DNA of 64,000 nt, taken from NCBI RefSeq assembly GCF_014205635.1, contig NZ_JACIIV010000016.1, positions 1 through 64,000 of the forward strand. The letters are read 5' to 3'. The notes under the pieces are model-generated. The model saw only the letters and a program-made list of their open reading frames with translations, was not told where the DNA came from and searched no databases. Positions 1-8,364 of the stretch are shown piece after piece. Source of the stretch: Polymorphobacter multimanifer (GTDB taxonomy: Bacteria; Pseudomonadota; Alphaproteobacteria; Sphingomonadales; Sphingomonadaceae). A program made the position numbers and the translations under genes. Numbering within the stretch: the first letter of the stretch is position 1; each line of letters begins with the position of its first letter.

Positions 1-149
1 CGCACCCGCCGACCCTCGCGCGGCCGCTCGGGCGAAACCTGCCCCTCAAGAACATCGCGGCCGGGAATGACGCCAGACGGAACGGCGGGCTGGGCAAGAA
101 GCGGGCCGGCAACGGTGGCCAGCGCCAGCGCAAAGCCAAGGCACGGCAT
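1..149 (-). CDS. N-terminal fragment of an exported protein (runs off the left edge)
   Basis: Only the first 49 codons are present; the gene continues to the left of the window. It starts at an ATG whose complement is at 147-149. The first residues, MPCLGFALALATVAGPLLAQ, read as a Sec signal peptide with a cleavage site near LLA-Q. A Pro/Glu/Arg-rich stretch follows. No domain can be recognised from this piece, so no function is given. It is divergent from the potassium channel gene across about 227 bases with no other gene. Confidence 0.5.
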   Translation of the reverse strand, partial: MPCLGFALALATVAGPLLAQPAVPSGVIPGRDVLEGQVSPERPREGRRV

Positions 150-376
150 GCGCTTCGGGCGTCGTGCCCTGCTTCCCCCCCGGAAGTACAACTCTGCCCC
201 CACATCCAGCTATCGGCATCCGGCGGGTGCAACCCGTTCAAATATCGATACGCCGAGAAAGTCCCCAAGGATGCGTTCTCCACCCGGGCGGCGGCGAGTG
301 CAAGCAAATTTCTTTCCTGATCAGCCGCCGCGCTGCCACCCTTTTCCTTTCACGGCGCGCCGCTACAAAGGCTGCC

Positions 377-1375
377 ATGGCAATGATCCTCACCCGTGCA
401 AGCCCGGTCTCGCCGTGGCGTTCGCTCGGCATTCGGGTGCTCATGGTCGCTTCGCTCATCGCCATCGCCATCGCCGGCCACTGGTTCGGACGCGACGGGC
501 TGCACGACAACCTCGATGGCGTCATCAGCTTCTCCGATGTGCTCTATTTCACCATGATCACCGTGGCGACGGTGGGCTTTGGCGATATCGTGCCCGTCTC
601 GGAGGGCCAGCGCCTGTTCGCAACCTTCGTCGTCACGCCGATCCGGCTGTTCGTCTGGCTGCTCTTTGTCGGTTCGGCGTATGAATTCCTGATCAAGGGT
701 GCCTGGGAGACATTTCGCATGACCAAAATTCAAGAGCAGCTCAAGGGCCATATCATCGTGGCGGGCCATGGCGAGAGCGGCTCGCAAGCGGTGAGCGAGC
801 TTCTCCGCCGCGGATCGCTGCCGCAGGAAATCCTGGTCATCGAACAGAATGAAAAGGCGCGCGCCGCCGCGGTGGCACTCGGCGTCAACGTGATGGACGC
901 CGATGCCACGCGCAACGCGACCCTCGAAGCCGCGCGCCTCAAGACAGCGCGCGCTCTCATCGTGTCGACCGGCCGCGACGATACCTCGATCCTCGTCACC
1001 CTCACCGCGCACGGCCTGGCCCCGGATGTTCCGATCCGGACCGTCATTCGCCATGTCGACAACGAAACACTGGCGCGCACTGCGGGTGCCGACACGGTCA
1101 TCAATCCTGCAAGCTTTGCGGGACTGCTGCTGGCAGGCGCCTGCCACGGACCCCATACGGCCGACTATCTGGCCGATCTCGCTGCAACCGACGGCCGCGT
1201 GTCGCTCAACGAGCGACCGGTCGCACCCACCGAGATCGGCAAGTCGCTCGCCGACCTCGAAAGCGGTCTCGGCCTCCGCATCTACCGTGGCGAGCTGGCC
1301 ATCGGCTTCTGGGAAGACGGAGCCAGAACCCTCAAGCCAGGGGACATGATCGTGGAGATCGTCCCCAACAGCTGA
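377..1375 (+). CDS. Two-TM potassium channel with cytoplasmic RCK/TrkA-N domain
   Basis: Inner-membrane K+ channel subunit of 332 residues. A first membrane helix (about 17-34) is followed by a pore helix, the selectivity filter TVGFGD (65-70) and a second helix (about 78-103). The RCK nucleotide-binding domain begins at GHIIVAGHGESG (124-135). A TrkA-C-like segment ends the protein. Family members gate K+ flow in response to a ligand bound by the RCK domain. The start at 377 was chosen because upstream in-frame codons encode no plausible protein; a second ATG lies two codons on (383). It converges on regA with only a few bases between them. Confidence 0.88.
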   Translation: MAMILTRASPVSPWRSLGIRVLMVASLIAIAIAGHWFGRDGLHDNLDGVISFSDVLYFTMITVATVGFGDIVPVSEGQRLFATFVVTPIRLFVWLLFVGSAYEFLIKGAWETFRMTKIQEQLKGHIIVAGHGESGSQAVSELLRRGSLPQEILVIEQNEKARAAAVALGVNVMDADATRNATLEAARLKTARALIVSTGRDDTSILVTLTAHGLAPDVPIRTVIRHVDNETLARTAGADTVINPASFAGLLLAGACHGPHTADYLADLAATDGRVSLNERPVAPTEIGKSLADLESGLGLRIYRGELAIGFWEDGARTLKPGDMIVEIVPNS

Positions 1376-1381
1376 CAAGCC

Positions 1382-1960
1382 TCAGCGTGGCGAGCGCTTC
1401 GCGAGGATCCGCTGCAGCGTCCGCCGATGCATCTTCAGCCGCCGCGCGGTCTCGGACACATTGCGATCGCAAAGCTCGTACACCCGCTGGATATGCTCCC
1501 AGCGAACCCGGTCGGCCGACATCGGCTCGGGCGGCGCTTCCGGGCGCTCGCCCTCGTCGGCCGACAACGCCCGAACAATGTCCTCCGGGTCGGCCGGCTT
1601 GGCGAGATAATCGACCGCACCCGCCTTCACGGCAGCCACGGCAGTGGCAAGGTTGCCATAGCCGGTGAGCACGACGATGCGCATGTCGGGGGACATCGCG
1701 CGAAGCTCGGTGACGAGATCGAGGCCATTGCCGTCATCGAGTCGCATGTCCACCACGGCATGGCTGGGCTTCAGCCGCGCCGCTTCGACCCGCGCTTCGC
1801 CCAGGCTGCCGGCGGCAGTCACCGCAAAGCCCCGCCGCTGCAGCATGACCGTGAGGCGCTGGCGGAAGGGGGCATCATCATCGACGAGAAGCAGCGGCAT
1901 CAGTGGCGCGCTGCTCGGTGTGATCTCGCTGTCCGTGGGCATGGTCGCCATGGTGTTCAC
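1382..1960 (-). CDS. regA: RegA/PrrA/ActR-type redox response regulator
   Basis: Response regulator of 192 residues. The receiver domain has the acidic cluster DDD (27-29), phosphoacceptor D71 in VVDMRL, T99 and K121. A Pro/Glu linker follows, then a Fis-type helix-turn-helix (about 165-190) ending in MHRRTLQRIL, typical of RegA/PrrA/ActR/RegR. In other alphaproteobacteria this regulator controls energy metabolism in response to redox state: respiratory oxidases, carbon and nitrogen fixation and, where present, photosynthesis. Its start overlaps the stop of the kinase gene by four bases (1957-1960), so the pair is one operon with kinase first. The N terminus is some 10-15 residues longer than usual and M21 is an alternative start. 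Confidence 0.9.
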   Translation of the reverse strand: MNTMATMPTDSEITPSSAPLMPLLLVDDDAPFRQRLTVMLQRRGFAVTAAGSLGEARVEAARLKPSHAVVDMRLDDGNGLDLVTELRAMSPDMRIVVLTGYGNLATAVAAVKAGAVDYLAKPADPEDIVRALSADEGERPEAPPEPMSADRVRWEHIQRVYELCDRNVSETARRLKMHRRTLQRILAKRSPR

Positions 1961-3234
1961 TCCTGTCCTGTCGCTTCAATATGGGGTCGCGGCCACCGAA
2001 CGTCCACCTGCGCCCCACCGTCGCGGCGGTTGGTAAAGGCGAGGCGGCCTCCAGTGCGCTCAAGCAATGTCGTGGCGATGAAAATGCCGAGGCCGGTGCC
2101 GCCGCTGCCCGATTTCGAAGGCCCCAGATCGGGCTCGCCGAAACGCGGCAGCAATTCGGCCGGAAAGCCCGGGCCGTCGTCGAGCACGATGATATGGACG
2201 TCGCTGCCACTGGCCGTGGCGTGCAGCTCCACCGCCGAGCCAGCATGGCGCACGGCATTCCCGACAAGATTGGCAAGCCCGTGCAGCAGCTCGGGCGAGC
2301 GCTTCACATGCGGCAGCGCGCCCGGCGCATGGACGCGGATCGGCACCCGCGCCGGCTCGGCATTGCGCGCTACCTCGTGGAGCAGCACATCGAGACCGAG
2401 CGTCGCAAACGGATCTTCCGCCTCGGCCCGCCGCGCGATCCGCACGAGGATGCCGCGCGACCGAGCCGCTTCGCTTTCCAGCAGCCGGATATCGTCGCCG
2501 AATTCGGGGTCGTCGCCCAGCGCATCCGAAAGGCTGCGCGCGATCAGCGTGATGGTGCCGAGCGGCCCGCCAAGCTCATGGGCCGCAGCCGCGGCAAGGC
2601 TCCCGAGCGCGCTCATCTTGGCCTCGCGGGTGAGCGCCGCTTCGGTCGCCACAAGGGCCCGTGCCCGGTCGCGCGCCTGCGCGGACACGAGCCACAGATA
2701 AATACCAAGAAAGCCGATCGCCAGCGCCATCGAGGTTGCCACGCCGATCCGATACATCATCGGAAAATCAGGGGGCGTCCCGCCCTCCCAGGGCAGCGGC
2801 CGCGCCCACACCCAGAGTGCTGCCAGAATGAGCGCGGCCAGCCCGCCGAGCACCGCCATCGCGCGCGCCGGCAGCAGCGTGGCAGCAATCGTCACCGGCA
2901 TGATCAGCAGGACGGCAAACGGATTGGCCAGCCCTCCGGTGAGGAACAGCATCACGCCTGCCTGCACAAGGTCGAACGCCAGATGCAGCACCAGGTCCAT
3001 GCCCTGCAGCCGCGCATGGCGCCCGTAAAGCGTCACCAGCCCGATGTTGAGCACGGCAGACGCCGCCAGCGCTGCAATCAGCGAGGGCCAGGGCAGCGGA
3101 TAGCCGAGCCCCAGCCCCACCACGATCAGCGTCGCGAACTGGCCCCCCACCGCGATCCAGCGCAGGAACGCCAGCGTGCGAACCTTCACCCCCGGCCGGT
3201 CGAACGCAGCGGCAGCGATTGACGGAATTTCCAT
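1957..3234 (-). CDS. regB: RegB/PrrB/ActS-type redox sensor histidine kinase
   Basis: Membrane histidine kinase of 425 residues with six predicted helices in residues 20-185. The ubiquinone-site signature GGLANPF (100-106) lies between helices. The kinase core has H219 in the H-box AAAAHELGGPLGT, an N-box NLVGNAVRH (322-330), G1 DDGPGF (352-357) and G2 GGTGLGIF (378-385). It should phosphorylate the adjacent RegA. The whole protein contains no cysteine. Forty residues after the phosphorylated histidine, where R. capsulatus RegB has redox-active Cys265 (H225+40), this protein has S259. The start has an AGAGGG ribosome site. A RegA-type palindrome lies at 3247-3260. Confidence 0.92.
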   Translation of the reverse strand: MEIPSIAAAAFDRPGVKVRTLAFLRWIAVGGQFATLIVVGLGLGYPLPWPSLIAALAASAVLNIGLVTLYGRHARLQGMDLVLHLAFDLVQAGVMLFLTGGLANPFAVLLIMPVTIAATLLPARAMAVLGGLAALILAALWVWARPLPWEGGTPPDFPMMYRIGVATSMALAIGFLGIYLWLVSAQARDRARALVATEAALTREAKMSALGSLAAAAAHELGGPLGTITLIARSLSDALGDDPEFGDDIRLLESEAARSRGILVRIARRAEAEDPFATLGLDVLLHEVARNAEPARVPIRVHAPGALPHVKRSPELLHGLANLVGNAVRHAGSAVELHATASGSDVHIIVLDDGPGFPAELLPRFGEPDLGPSKSGSGGTGLGIFIATTLLERTGGRLAFTNRRDGGAQVDVRWPRPHIEATGQE

Positions 3235-3246
3235 GATCGCCCTCTA

Positions 3247-3260
3247 GCGACTCATGTCGC
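3247..3260. promoter_or_regulatory. Putative RegA/PrrA binding site upstream of regB
   Basis: GCGACTCATGTCGC is a perfect 5-bp inverted repeat with a 4-bp spacer. It fits the RegA/PrrA consensus GCGNC-(variable spacer)-GNCGC. It ends 13 bases before the regB start codon, and a third half site GCGAC lies at 3271-3275. Autoregulation of the regBA operon is known in purple bacteria; here it is inferred from the motif only. Confidence 0.45.
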
Positions 3261-3317
3261 ACCCCGCCATGCGACGAAAACGCGGGCAGCGCTCGCAAAA
3301 TTTCGCGGCAGCCGGCC

Positions 3318-3908
3318 TCAGATCGACGGCCCCTGCGCCGGACGCACCTTCTTCTCCGCCACCTCCGCCAGCCGCTTGGCAATGGCTGCGGCACGTGGAT
3401 CGGCCTTGGCGACGTCGCGGGCCGAGGTCCCGCTGTTGTCGGCGAGGTCGGGGTTGGCGCCGGCGCCGAGCAGCATCTCGACAATCTGCAGGTCGCGCGC
3501 CTGCACGGCCTTCAGCAGCGCCGTCTCGCCCAGCCGGTTCTGCAGATTGGGCTGCGCCTTGACGCGCACGAACAGGTTCACGCCATCGGTCCAGCGCGCC
3601 ACCGTCGCAAGCATCAGCGGGGTGTTGCCGTCGCGATCCTTCATGTTCACATTGGCCCCGTATTTCAGCATGAAGCCGACCCAGGGCAGGTCGGTGCGCC
3701 GGGTGGTGATATGGATGCCGCCTTCGCCCGTGTCGGCATCGCGGGCATTGGCAACGATGGTGCCAGGCTTTTCCGCAAGCTCGGTGGCCTTGCCGACATC
3801 CTTGTCCTTCACTGCCTTGATGAAGCTGTAGCTGTCCGAAAATTGCGCCGCAGCCGGGGAGCCGGCCAGCAGCACTGCTGCCGCAAGGGTGCGCATCACC
3901 AGGTTCAC
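3318..3908 (-). CDS. Exported ankyrin-repeat protein
   Basis: Periplasmic protein of 196 residues. It has a signal peptide (MRTLAAAVLLAGSPAAAQ from residue 5) and then about four ankyrin repeats, with clear units at DRDGNTPLMLA, NRLGETALLKAV and DNSGTSARDVA. Such proteins usually act in protein binding; no partner is evident. The start chosen is GTG at 3908, because a strong GGAGGAG lies nine bases upstream; an ATG four codons on (3896) is the alternative. It sits between regB and the divergent senC gene, and whether it shares their regulation is unknown. Confidence 0.82.
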   Translation of the reverse strand: MNLVMRTLAAAVLLAGSPAAAQFSDSYSFIKAVKDKDVGKATELAEKPGTIVANARDADTGEGGIHITTRRTDLPWVGFMLKYGANVNMKDRDGNTPLMLATVARWTDGVNLFVRVKAQPNLQNRLGETALLKAVQARDLQIVEMLLGAGANPDLADNSGTSARDVAKADPRAAAIAKRLAEVAEKKVRPAQGPSI

Positions 3909-4008
3909 GATTTCACTCTCCTCCAGCCCGAACGCCGCGCCGCATCGACAAGTGCGGGATGCCGGCTTATTTCGCGATGATGACATGGCATAGCCCCGGC
4001 AACCCTCG

Positions 4009-4623
4009 ATGAACAGTATCTTGAAACGCGCCCGCATCGTGGCGCTGGTGCTGGCCGTCGCCCTTGCCGGCTGGATCGGCTGGCAGCAGTTCGGCAGCCA
4101 AAGCAGCCCCCAGGGCAATCTGGTCGGCAGTTCGCTCGGCGGCGCCTTCCAGCTCGTCGATCAGGATGGCCAGCCGCGCAGCGACGCCGATTTCAGGGGT
4201 CAGTGGCGCCTCATGTATTTCGGCTACACCTTCTGCCCCGATGTCTGCCCCACCGACATGGCGGTCATCGGCCGTGCCCTCCAGCAGTTCGAGGCCAGCG
4301 ACCCCGCGCGTGGCGCGAAGGTGACGCCGATCTTCACCACGGTCGATCCGGCGCGCGACACGCCCGAGGCCATCAAGCCTTTCGTCAAGGCCTTTCACCC
4401 GCGCTTCATCGGCCTCACCGGGTCCGAGCCGGCGGTGGCAGCGGCAATGAAGACCTTCGGCATCTATGCGAAAAAGGCCGAGACGCGCGATCCGGAGAAT
4501 TACCTCGTCGATCATTTCGCCGTCTTCTACCTGTTCGATCCCGAAGGCCGCCCGGTGGCCTTCCTGCCCCATGGCAGCGAGGCCGCCGAACTGACGGCGA
4601 TGCTGAACACCCATGTCCGATAA
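4009..4623 (+). CDS. senC: SCO1/SenC family copper chaperone
   Basis: Membrane-anchored thioredoxin-fold protein of 204 residues. One N-terminal helix (about 9-26) precedes the domain. The copper-binding residues are C76 and C80 in TFCPDVCPT and H169 in [10 protein letters not shown]. Family members deliver copper to, or reduce thiols of, the CuA site of cytochrome oxidase. In purple bacteria senC lies with regA/regB; here it is close by but divergent from them, separated by the ankyrin gene. Its last 11 bases overlap the next gene, suggesting co-transcription through 5760. Confidence 0.9.
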   Translation: MNSILKRARIVALVLAVALAGWIGWQQFGSQSSPQGNLVGSSLGGAFQLVDQDGQPRSDADFRGQWRLMYFGYTFCPDVCPTDMAVIGRALQQFEASDPARGAKVTPIFTTVDPARDTPEAIKPFVKAFHPRFIGLTGSEPAVAAAMKTFGIYAKKAETRDPENYLVDHFAVFYLFDPEGRPVAFLPHGSEAAELTAMLNTHVR

Positions 4624-5050
4624 GCCGTTCTGGGAGACCGTGCCGCTCGAGCGGATGACCCGCAAGGAGTGGGAGAGCCTGTGCGACGGCTGCGGCAAAT
4701 GTTGCGTCCACAAGCTCGAAGACGAGGAGACCGACGAGATTTTCCACACCAACGTCGCCTGCCGCCTCCTCAACGTGAAGACCGCGATGTGCAGCGACTA
4801 TGCCAACCGCAAGGCGCATGTGCCCGAGTGCGTGCGGCTCACCCCGGCGAAACTCGACGAGATCGAATGGCTTCCCGACAGTTGCGCCTATCTGCGCGTC
4901 CACCGGGGGCAGGGGCTGGCAGACTGGCACCCGCTGGTGAGCGGCGATCCGGATTCGGTCCGCAAGGCCGGCATTTCGGTAGCAGGCAAGGTCATCTCCG
5001 AGCTCGATGCCGGGGATCTCGAAAACCACATCATCGAGAACGAGCTTTGA
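4613..5050 (+). CDS. YcgN/YkgJ family cysteine-cluster protein
   Basis: Soluble protein of 145 residues of the UPF0260/YcgN family. It carries the motif CDGCGKCC (24-31) and more conserved cysteines (in VACRLL, TAMCSDY, PECVRL and SCAYLR) expected to bind a metal, zinc or an iron-sulphur cluster. The biochemical role of the family is not established. It overlaps senC by 11 bases and shares its stop region with the next gene, so it is translated in the senC operon. Confidence 0.85.
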   Translation: MSDKPFWETVPLERMTRKEWESLCDGCGKCCVHKLEDEETDEIFHTNVACRLLNVKTAMCSDYANRKAHVPECVRLTPAKLDEIEWLPDSCAYLRVHRGQGLADWHPLVSGDPDSVRKAGISVAGKVISELDAGDLENHIIENEL

Positions 5051-5760
5051 GGCTGTTTTCACGATTGCCCGAAGCGGTGGTCGTGAACGGTCGCACGCTG
5101 CCGGTCGTCGCCACCCGCTATGCCCAGGCCCGCGCCATCCGCCTCAAGCCCTGCGCCATCGCAGGTGCGGTCAAGATCAGCTTGCCGGCGCGCGGCGGGG
5201 TGCGCGAGGCGATCGACCTGCTCGAGAGCCACCGCGGCTGGCTGGCGGCGCAGGTCGCGAAATGGCCGGTCGCCGTCCCGTTCGTCCATGGCACACGGCT
5301 GCCCTTCGACGGCGGCGAGCTGCTCGTCGACTGGGATGAAGCGCGCAGCCTCCGCGTGCTGCGCGCCGGAGACCGGCTGCTTGTCGGCGGCCCGGCGGCC
5401 GGGGTGGCGGACCGGGTGAAGCGCTGGCTGCTGCGCGAGGCGCGTGCGGCGCTGCTTCCTGAAACACAGTGTCTGGCCACCAGCGTGGACCGAACACTGG
5501 CCCGGGTGGCGCTGGGCGATCCGGTCGGCCGCTGGGGCAGTTGCAACGCCCGCACCGGCAGCATCAACTATTCGTGGCGGCTCATCCTGGCGCCGGCCTG
5601 GGTCCGGCAATCGGTGGTGGCGCATGAGGTGGCGCATCTCGTCCACGCCAACCATGGCCCGGGCTTCTGGGCGCTGGTCGCGGAGCTCGATTCGCGCGCC
5701 GGGGAAAGCAAGCGCTGGCTGGGCCGGCACGGACGCGGGTTGCATCTCGTCGGCCGGTGA
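5047..5760 (+). CDS. YgjP/SprT-like zinc metallopeptidase (M48-type fold)
   Basis: Protein of 237 residues with the zincin motif HEVAH in [15 protein letters not shown] and a downstream Trp/Glu segment, as in the YgjP-like (DUF45) family. GRWGSC just before it is also typical. Members are metal-dependent hydrolases of uncertain substrate. The start is probably TTG at 5047, overlapping the stop of the previous gene as TTGA; a later GTG (near 5076) is possible. It is the last gene of the senC run. Confidence 0.8.
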   Translation: MRLFSRLPEAVVVNGRTLPVVATRYAQARAIRLKPCAIAGAVKISLPARGGVREAIDLLESHRGWLAAQVAKWPVAVPFVHGTRLPFDGGELLVDWDEARSLRVLRAGDRLLVGGPAAGVADRVKRWLLREARAALLPETQCLATSVDRTLARVALGDPVGRWGSCNARTGSINYSWRLILAPAWVRQSVVAHEVAHLVHANHGPGFWALVAELDSRAGESKRWLGRHGRGLHLVGR

Positions 5761-5800
5761 GGGGTTCACGCACAACCCCCGAAGCGACTAGGGTTGCCCG

Positions 5801-6556
5801 ATGTCCTACCAAACCAGTTTCGATCTGGCGCCGGCAGCGCCCCCCTCCCTGTCCACATCGCGCGATGCCGTCCTGCTCGATTTCGACGGAACGCTTGTCG
5901 AGCTCGTCGATCGGCCCGATTCCATCATCGTCGATCCTCACCTTGCTGCACTCCTGCAAGCGCTCGCGGTGCGCTTTGCCGGCCGCGTCGCGCTGGTGAG
6001 CGGCCGCTCGGTGGCACAGCTCGAACAGTTTTTCGGCGCAGCGCTGGGCGGGATTGCCCTGGTGGGCAGCCATGGTGCCGAAGTCGCCGCCGGCGGCCAC
6101 CGGCTGGCCCCCGCGCGCCCGCCGGCGCTGGAGGGCGCCGAGCAGGCCATCCGCCAGGCCTTTGCTGGCGAGGAGGGCGTGGTCGTGGAGGTGAAGACGC
6201 TCGGCGTGGCGATCCACTGGCGCCTCGCCCCGCACGCCGAGGAACGCGCGCTGGCCCTGGCGCACGACCTCGCCGCCGCCTCCGGGCTTGCCGTGCAACC
6301 GGGCAAGATGATGATCGAACTGCGCACCGGCGGGCACGACAAGGGCAGCGGCATCGCCATGCTGATGGCGCAGGCACCGTTCAGCGGCAGCGTCCCGGTG
6401 TTCGTGGGGGACGACCTCACCGACGAGCCCGGCTTCGAGGCCGTGCGCGCGCTCGGCGGTCACGGCATCCTCGTCGGTGCCGAGCGCCCCACGGCGGCCC
6501 TGTACAGGCTGAACGACGTCGCAGCGGTGCGCGGCTGGCTGGAGCAGGCGGCATGA
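5801..6556 (+). CDS. otsB: Trehalose-6-phosphate phosphatase
   Basis: HAD-superfamily phosphatase of 251 residues that removes phosphate from trehalose-6-phosphate. It shows the nucleophile motif LLDFDGTL (D27, D29), SGRS near 67 (motif II), K of HDKGSG and the acidic motif GDDLTDE near 203, in the order expected for OtsB. It is the first gene of a three-gene operon with GH15 and otsA. Its stop overlaps the next ATG as ATGA, so translation is coupled. Confidence 0.93.
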   Translation: MSYQTSFDLAPAAPPSLSTSRDAVLLDFDGTLVELVDRPDSIIVDPHLAALLQALAVRFAGRVALVSGRSVAQLEQFFGAALGGIALVGSHGAEVAAGGHRLAPARPPALEGAEQAIRQAFAGEEGVVVEVKTLGVAIHWRLAPHAEERALALAHDLAAASGLAVQPGKMMIELRTGGHDKGSGIAMLMAQAPFSGSVPVFVGDDLTDEPGFEAVRALGGHGILVGAERPTAALYRLNDVAAVRGWLEQAA

Positions 6557-8364
6557 TCGACCCTTCGGGCGTGGCCACGCTCGACCTGTGGCCCATCGGC
6601 AATTGCCAGGTCTCGGCGCTCATCAACCGCGCCGGCGACTTTGTGTGGGGGTGCATTCCGCGCGTCGATGGCGATCCGTTGTTCTGCAGCCTGCTCGGCG
6701 GCGTAGCACCGGACGACGCCGCCGCCTTCGGGCACTGGAAGATCGAACTCGACGGCGCCACCGAAAGCCATCAGGCGTATCTGCGCAACACGCCGGTGCT
6801 GCGCACCGTGCATGAGGACGGTCGTGGCAATGCCGTGGAAATCCTCGATTTCTGCCCGCGCTTCAAGCGCACCGGCCGCATGTACCGGCCGGTGGCATTC
6901 GTGCGGATCGTGCGTCCGCTGGCCGGCAGCCCGCGCATCCGCGTGGCGCTGCGCCCGGCGCGGCAATGGGGCACCGCGCGCGCCGGCACCACCCGCGGCT
7001 CCAACCATATCCGCTATCTCGTCGGCGATGGCGTGATGCGCCTGACCACCACGGCACCGATCAACTGGATCGAGGACGAGACGGTTTTCCGCGTCGAGCG
7101 CCCGCTCTACTTCTTCCTCGGGCCGGACGAGAGCTTTTCCGATGATCTCGCCGCCGGCCTCGAAACCATGCTCGATCGCACCATCGACGAATGGCGCCAC
7201 TGGGTACGTGGCCTCGCCACGCCCCATGAATGGCAGCAGGCGGTCATCCGCTCGGCGATCACCCTCAAGCTCTGCCAGCACGAGGAGACCGGCGCCATCG
7301 TCGCCGCGATGACGACCTCGATCCCCGAACATGCCGGGTCGGGCCGCAACTGGGATTATCGTTACTGCTGGGTGCGCGATGCCTATTACACCGTGCAGGC
7401 ACTCAACCGCCTCGGCGCCCTCGATGTGCTCGAAACCTATCTCGAATATCTGCGCAACATCGTCGACAATGCCGCCAGCGGCCATATCCAGCCGCTCTAT
7501 GGTGTCGGCGGCGAGGCGCTCCTCGTCGAGCGCGAGGCCAGCGCGCTCGCCGGCTATCGCGGCATGGGCCCGGTCCGCGTCGGCAACCAGGCCTATGAGC
7601 AGGTCCAGCACGATGCCTATGGCCAGATCATCCTGTCCAACGCTCAGGCGTTCTTCGATCATCGGCTGCTGCGGATCGCAACGCTCGAGGATTTCCACGC
7701 CCTCGAGCCCGTCGGCGAGCGCGCGTGGGAGAAGTTCGATCAACCCGATGCGGGTTTGTGGGAGCTTCGCACCAAAAGCCATGTCCACACCTATTCGGCG
7801 GCGATGTGCTGGGCGGCATGCGACCGGCTGGCCAATGTCGCCGAAGTGCTCGGAATCACGCAACGCGAAACATTCTGGCGCGAGCGGGCCGCGGTGATGC
7901 GCGCCCGGATCGAGGAAGCGGCATGGCGCCCCGAAACAGGCAGGCTGTCGGCAACCTTCGCCGGAGACGACCTCGATGCCAGCCTGCTGCAATTGCTCGA
8001 CCTGCGCTTCCTGTCTCCCGATGATCCGCGCTTTCGCGGCACATTGGCGGCCGTGGAGGGCGGGCTGCGGCGCGGCTCGCACATGCTGCGCTACGCCACC
8101 GAGGATGATTTCGGGCTCTCGCACACCGCCTTCAACGTCTGCACCTTCTGGCTGATCGAGGCGCTGCACTTCACCGGTCGCGATGCCGATGCGCGCGCGC
8201 TCTTCGAGGAAATGCTGTCGCGCTGCACTGCCGCCGGGCTGCTGTCGGAAGACATCGATCCCGTCACCGGCGAGCTCTGGGGCAACTATCCGCAAACTTA
8301 TTCGTTGGTGGGCATGATCAATTGTGCGGTTTTGCTCAGCAAGCCCTGGAGCGCCATAAGGTGA
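6553..8364 (+). CDS. Glycoside hydrolase family 15 enzyme (glucoamylase or trehalase type)
   Basis: Cytoplasmic GH15 protein of 603 residues with no signal peptide. The N-terminal beta-sandwich begins DLWPIGNCQVSALI. The (alpha/alpha)6 barrel carries RNWDYRYCWVRDA (about 265-277) and the C-terminal signature EDIDPVTGELWGNYPQTYS. Members release glucose from alpha-glucans; some bacterial ones are trehalases. Position between otsB and otsA, with four-base overlaps on both sides, points to trehalose or an alpha-glucan linked to it. Substrate cannot be decided from sequence alone. Confidence 0.9.
   Translation: MIDPSGVATLDLWPIGNCQVSALINRAGDFVWGCIPRVDGDPLFCSLLGGVAPDDAAAFGHWKIELDGATESHQAYLRNTPVLRTVHEDGRGNAVEILDFCPRFKRTGRMYRPVAFVRIVRPLAGSPRIRVALRPARQWGTARAGTTRGSNHIRYLVGDGVMRLTTTAPINWIEDETVFRVERPLYFFLGPDESFSDDLAAGLETMLDRTIDEWRHWVRGLATPHEWQQAVIRSAITLKLCQHEETGAIVAAMTTSIPEHAGSGRNWDYRYCWVRDAYYTVQALNRLGALDVLETYLEYLRNIVDNAASGHIQPLYGVGGEALLVEREASALAGYRGMGPVRVGNQAYEQVQHDAYGQIILSNAQAFFDHRLLRIATLEDFHALEPVGERAWEKFDQPDAGLWELRTKSHVHTYSAAMCWAACDRLANVAEVLGITQRETFWRERAAVMRARIEEAAWRPETGRLSATFAGDDLDASLLQLLDLRFLSPDDPRFRGTLAAVEGGLRRGSHMLRYATEDDFGLSHTAFNVCTFWLIEALHFTGRDADARALFEEMLSRCTAAGLLSEDIDPVTGELWGNYPQTYSLVGMINCAVLLSKPWSAIR

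Noticed and set aside
67-376. Plus-strand open frames upstream of the potassium channel, including an N-terminal extension of it
   Set aside because: The extension is Arg/Pro-rich without family similarity and overlaps the divergent exported-protein gene; the channel's natural start is the ATG at 377.
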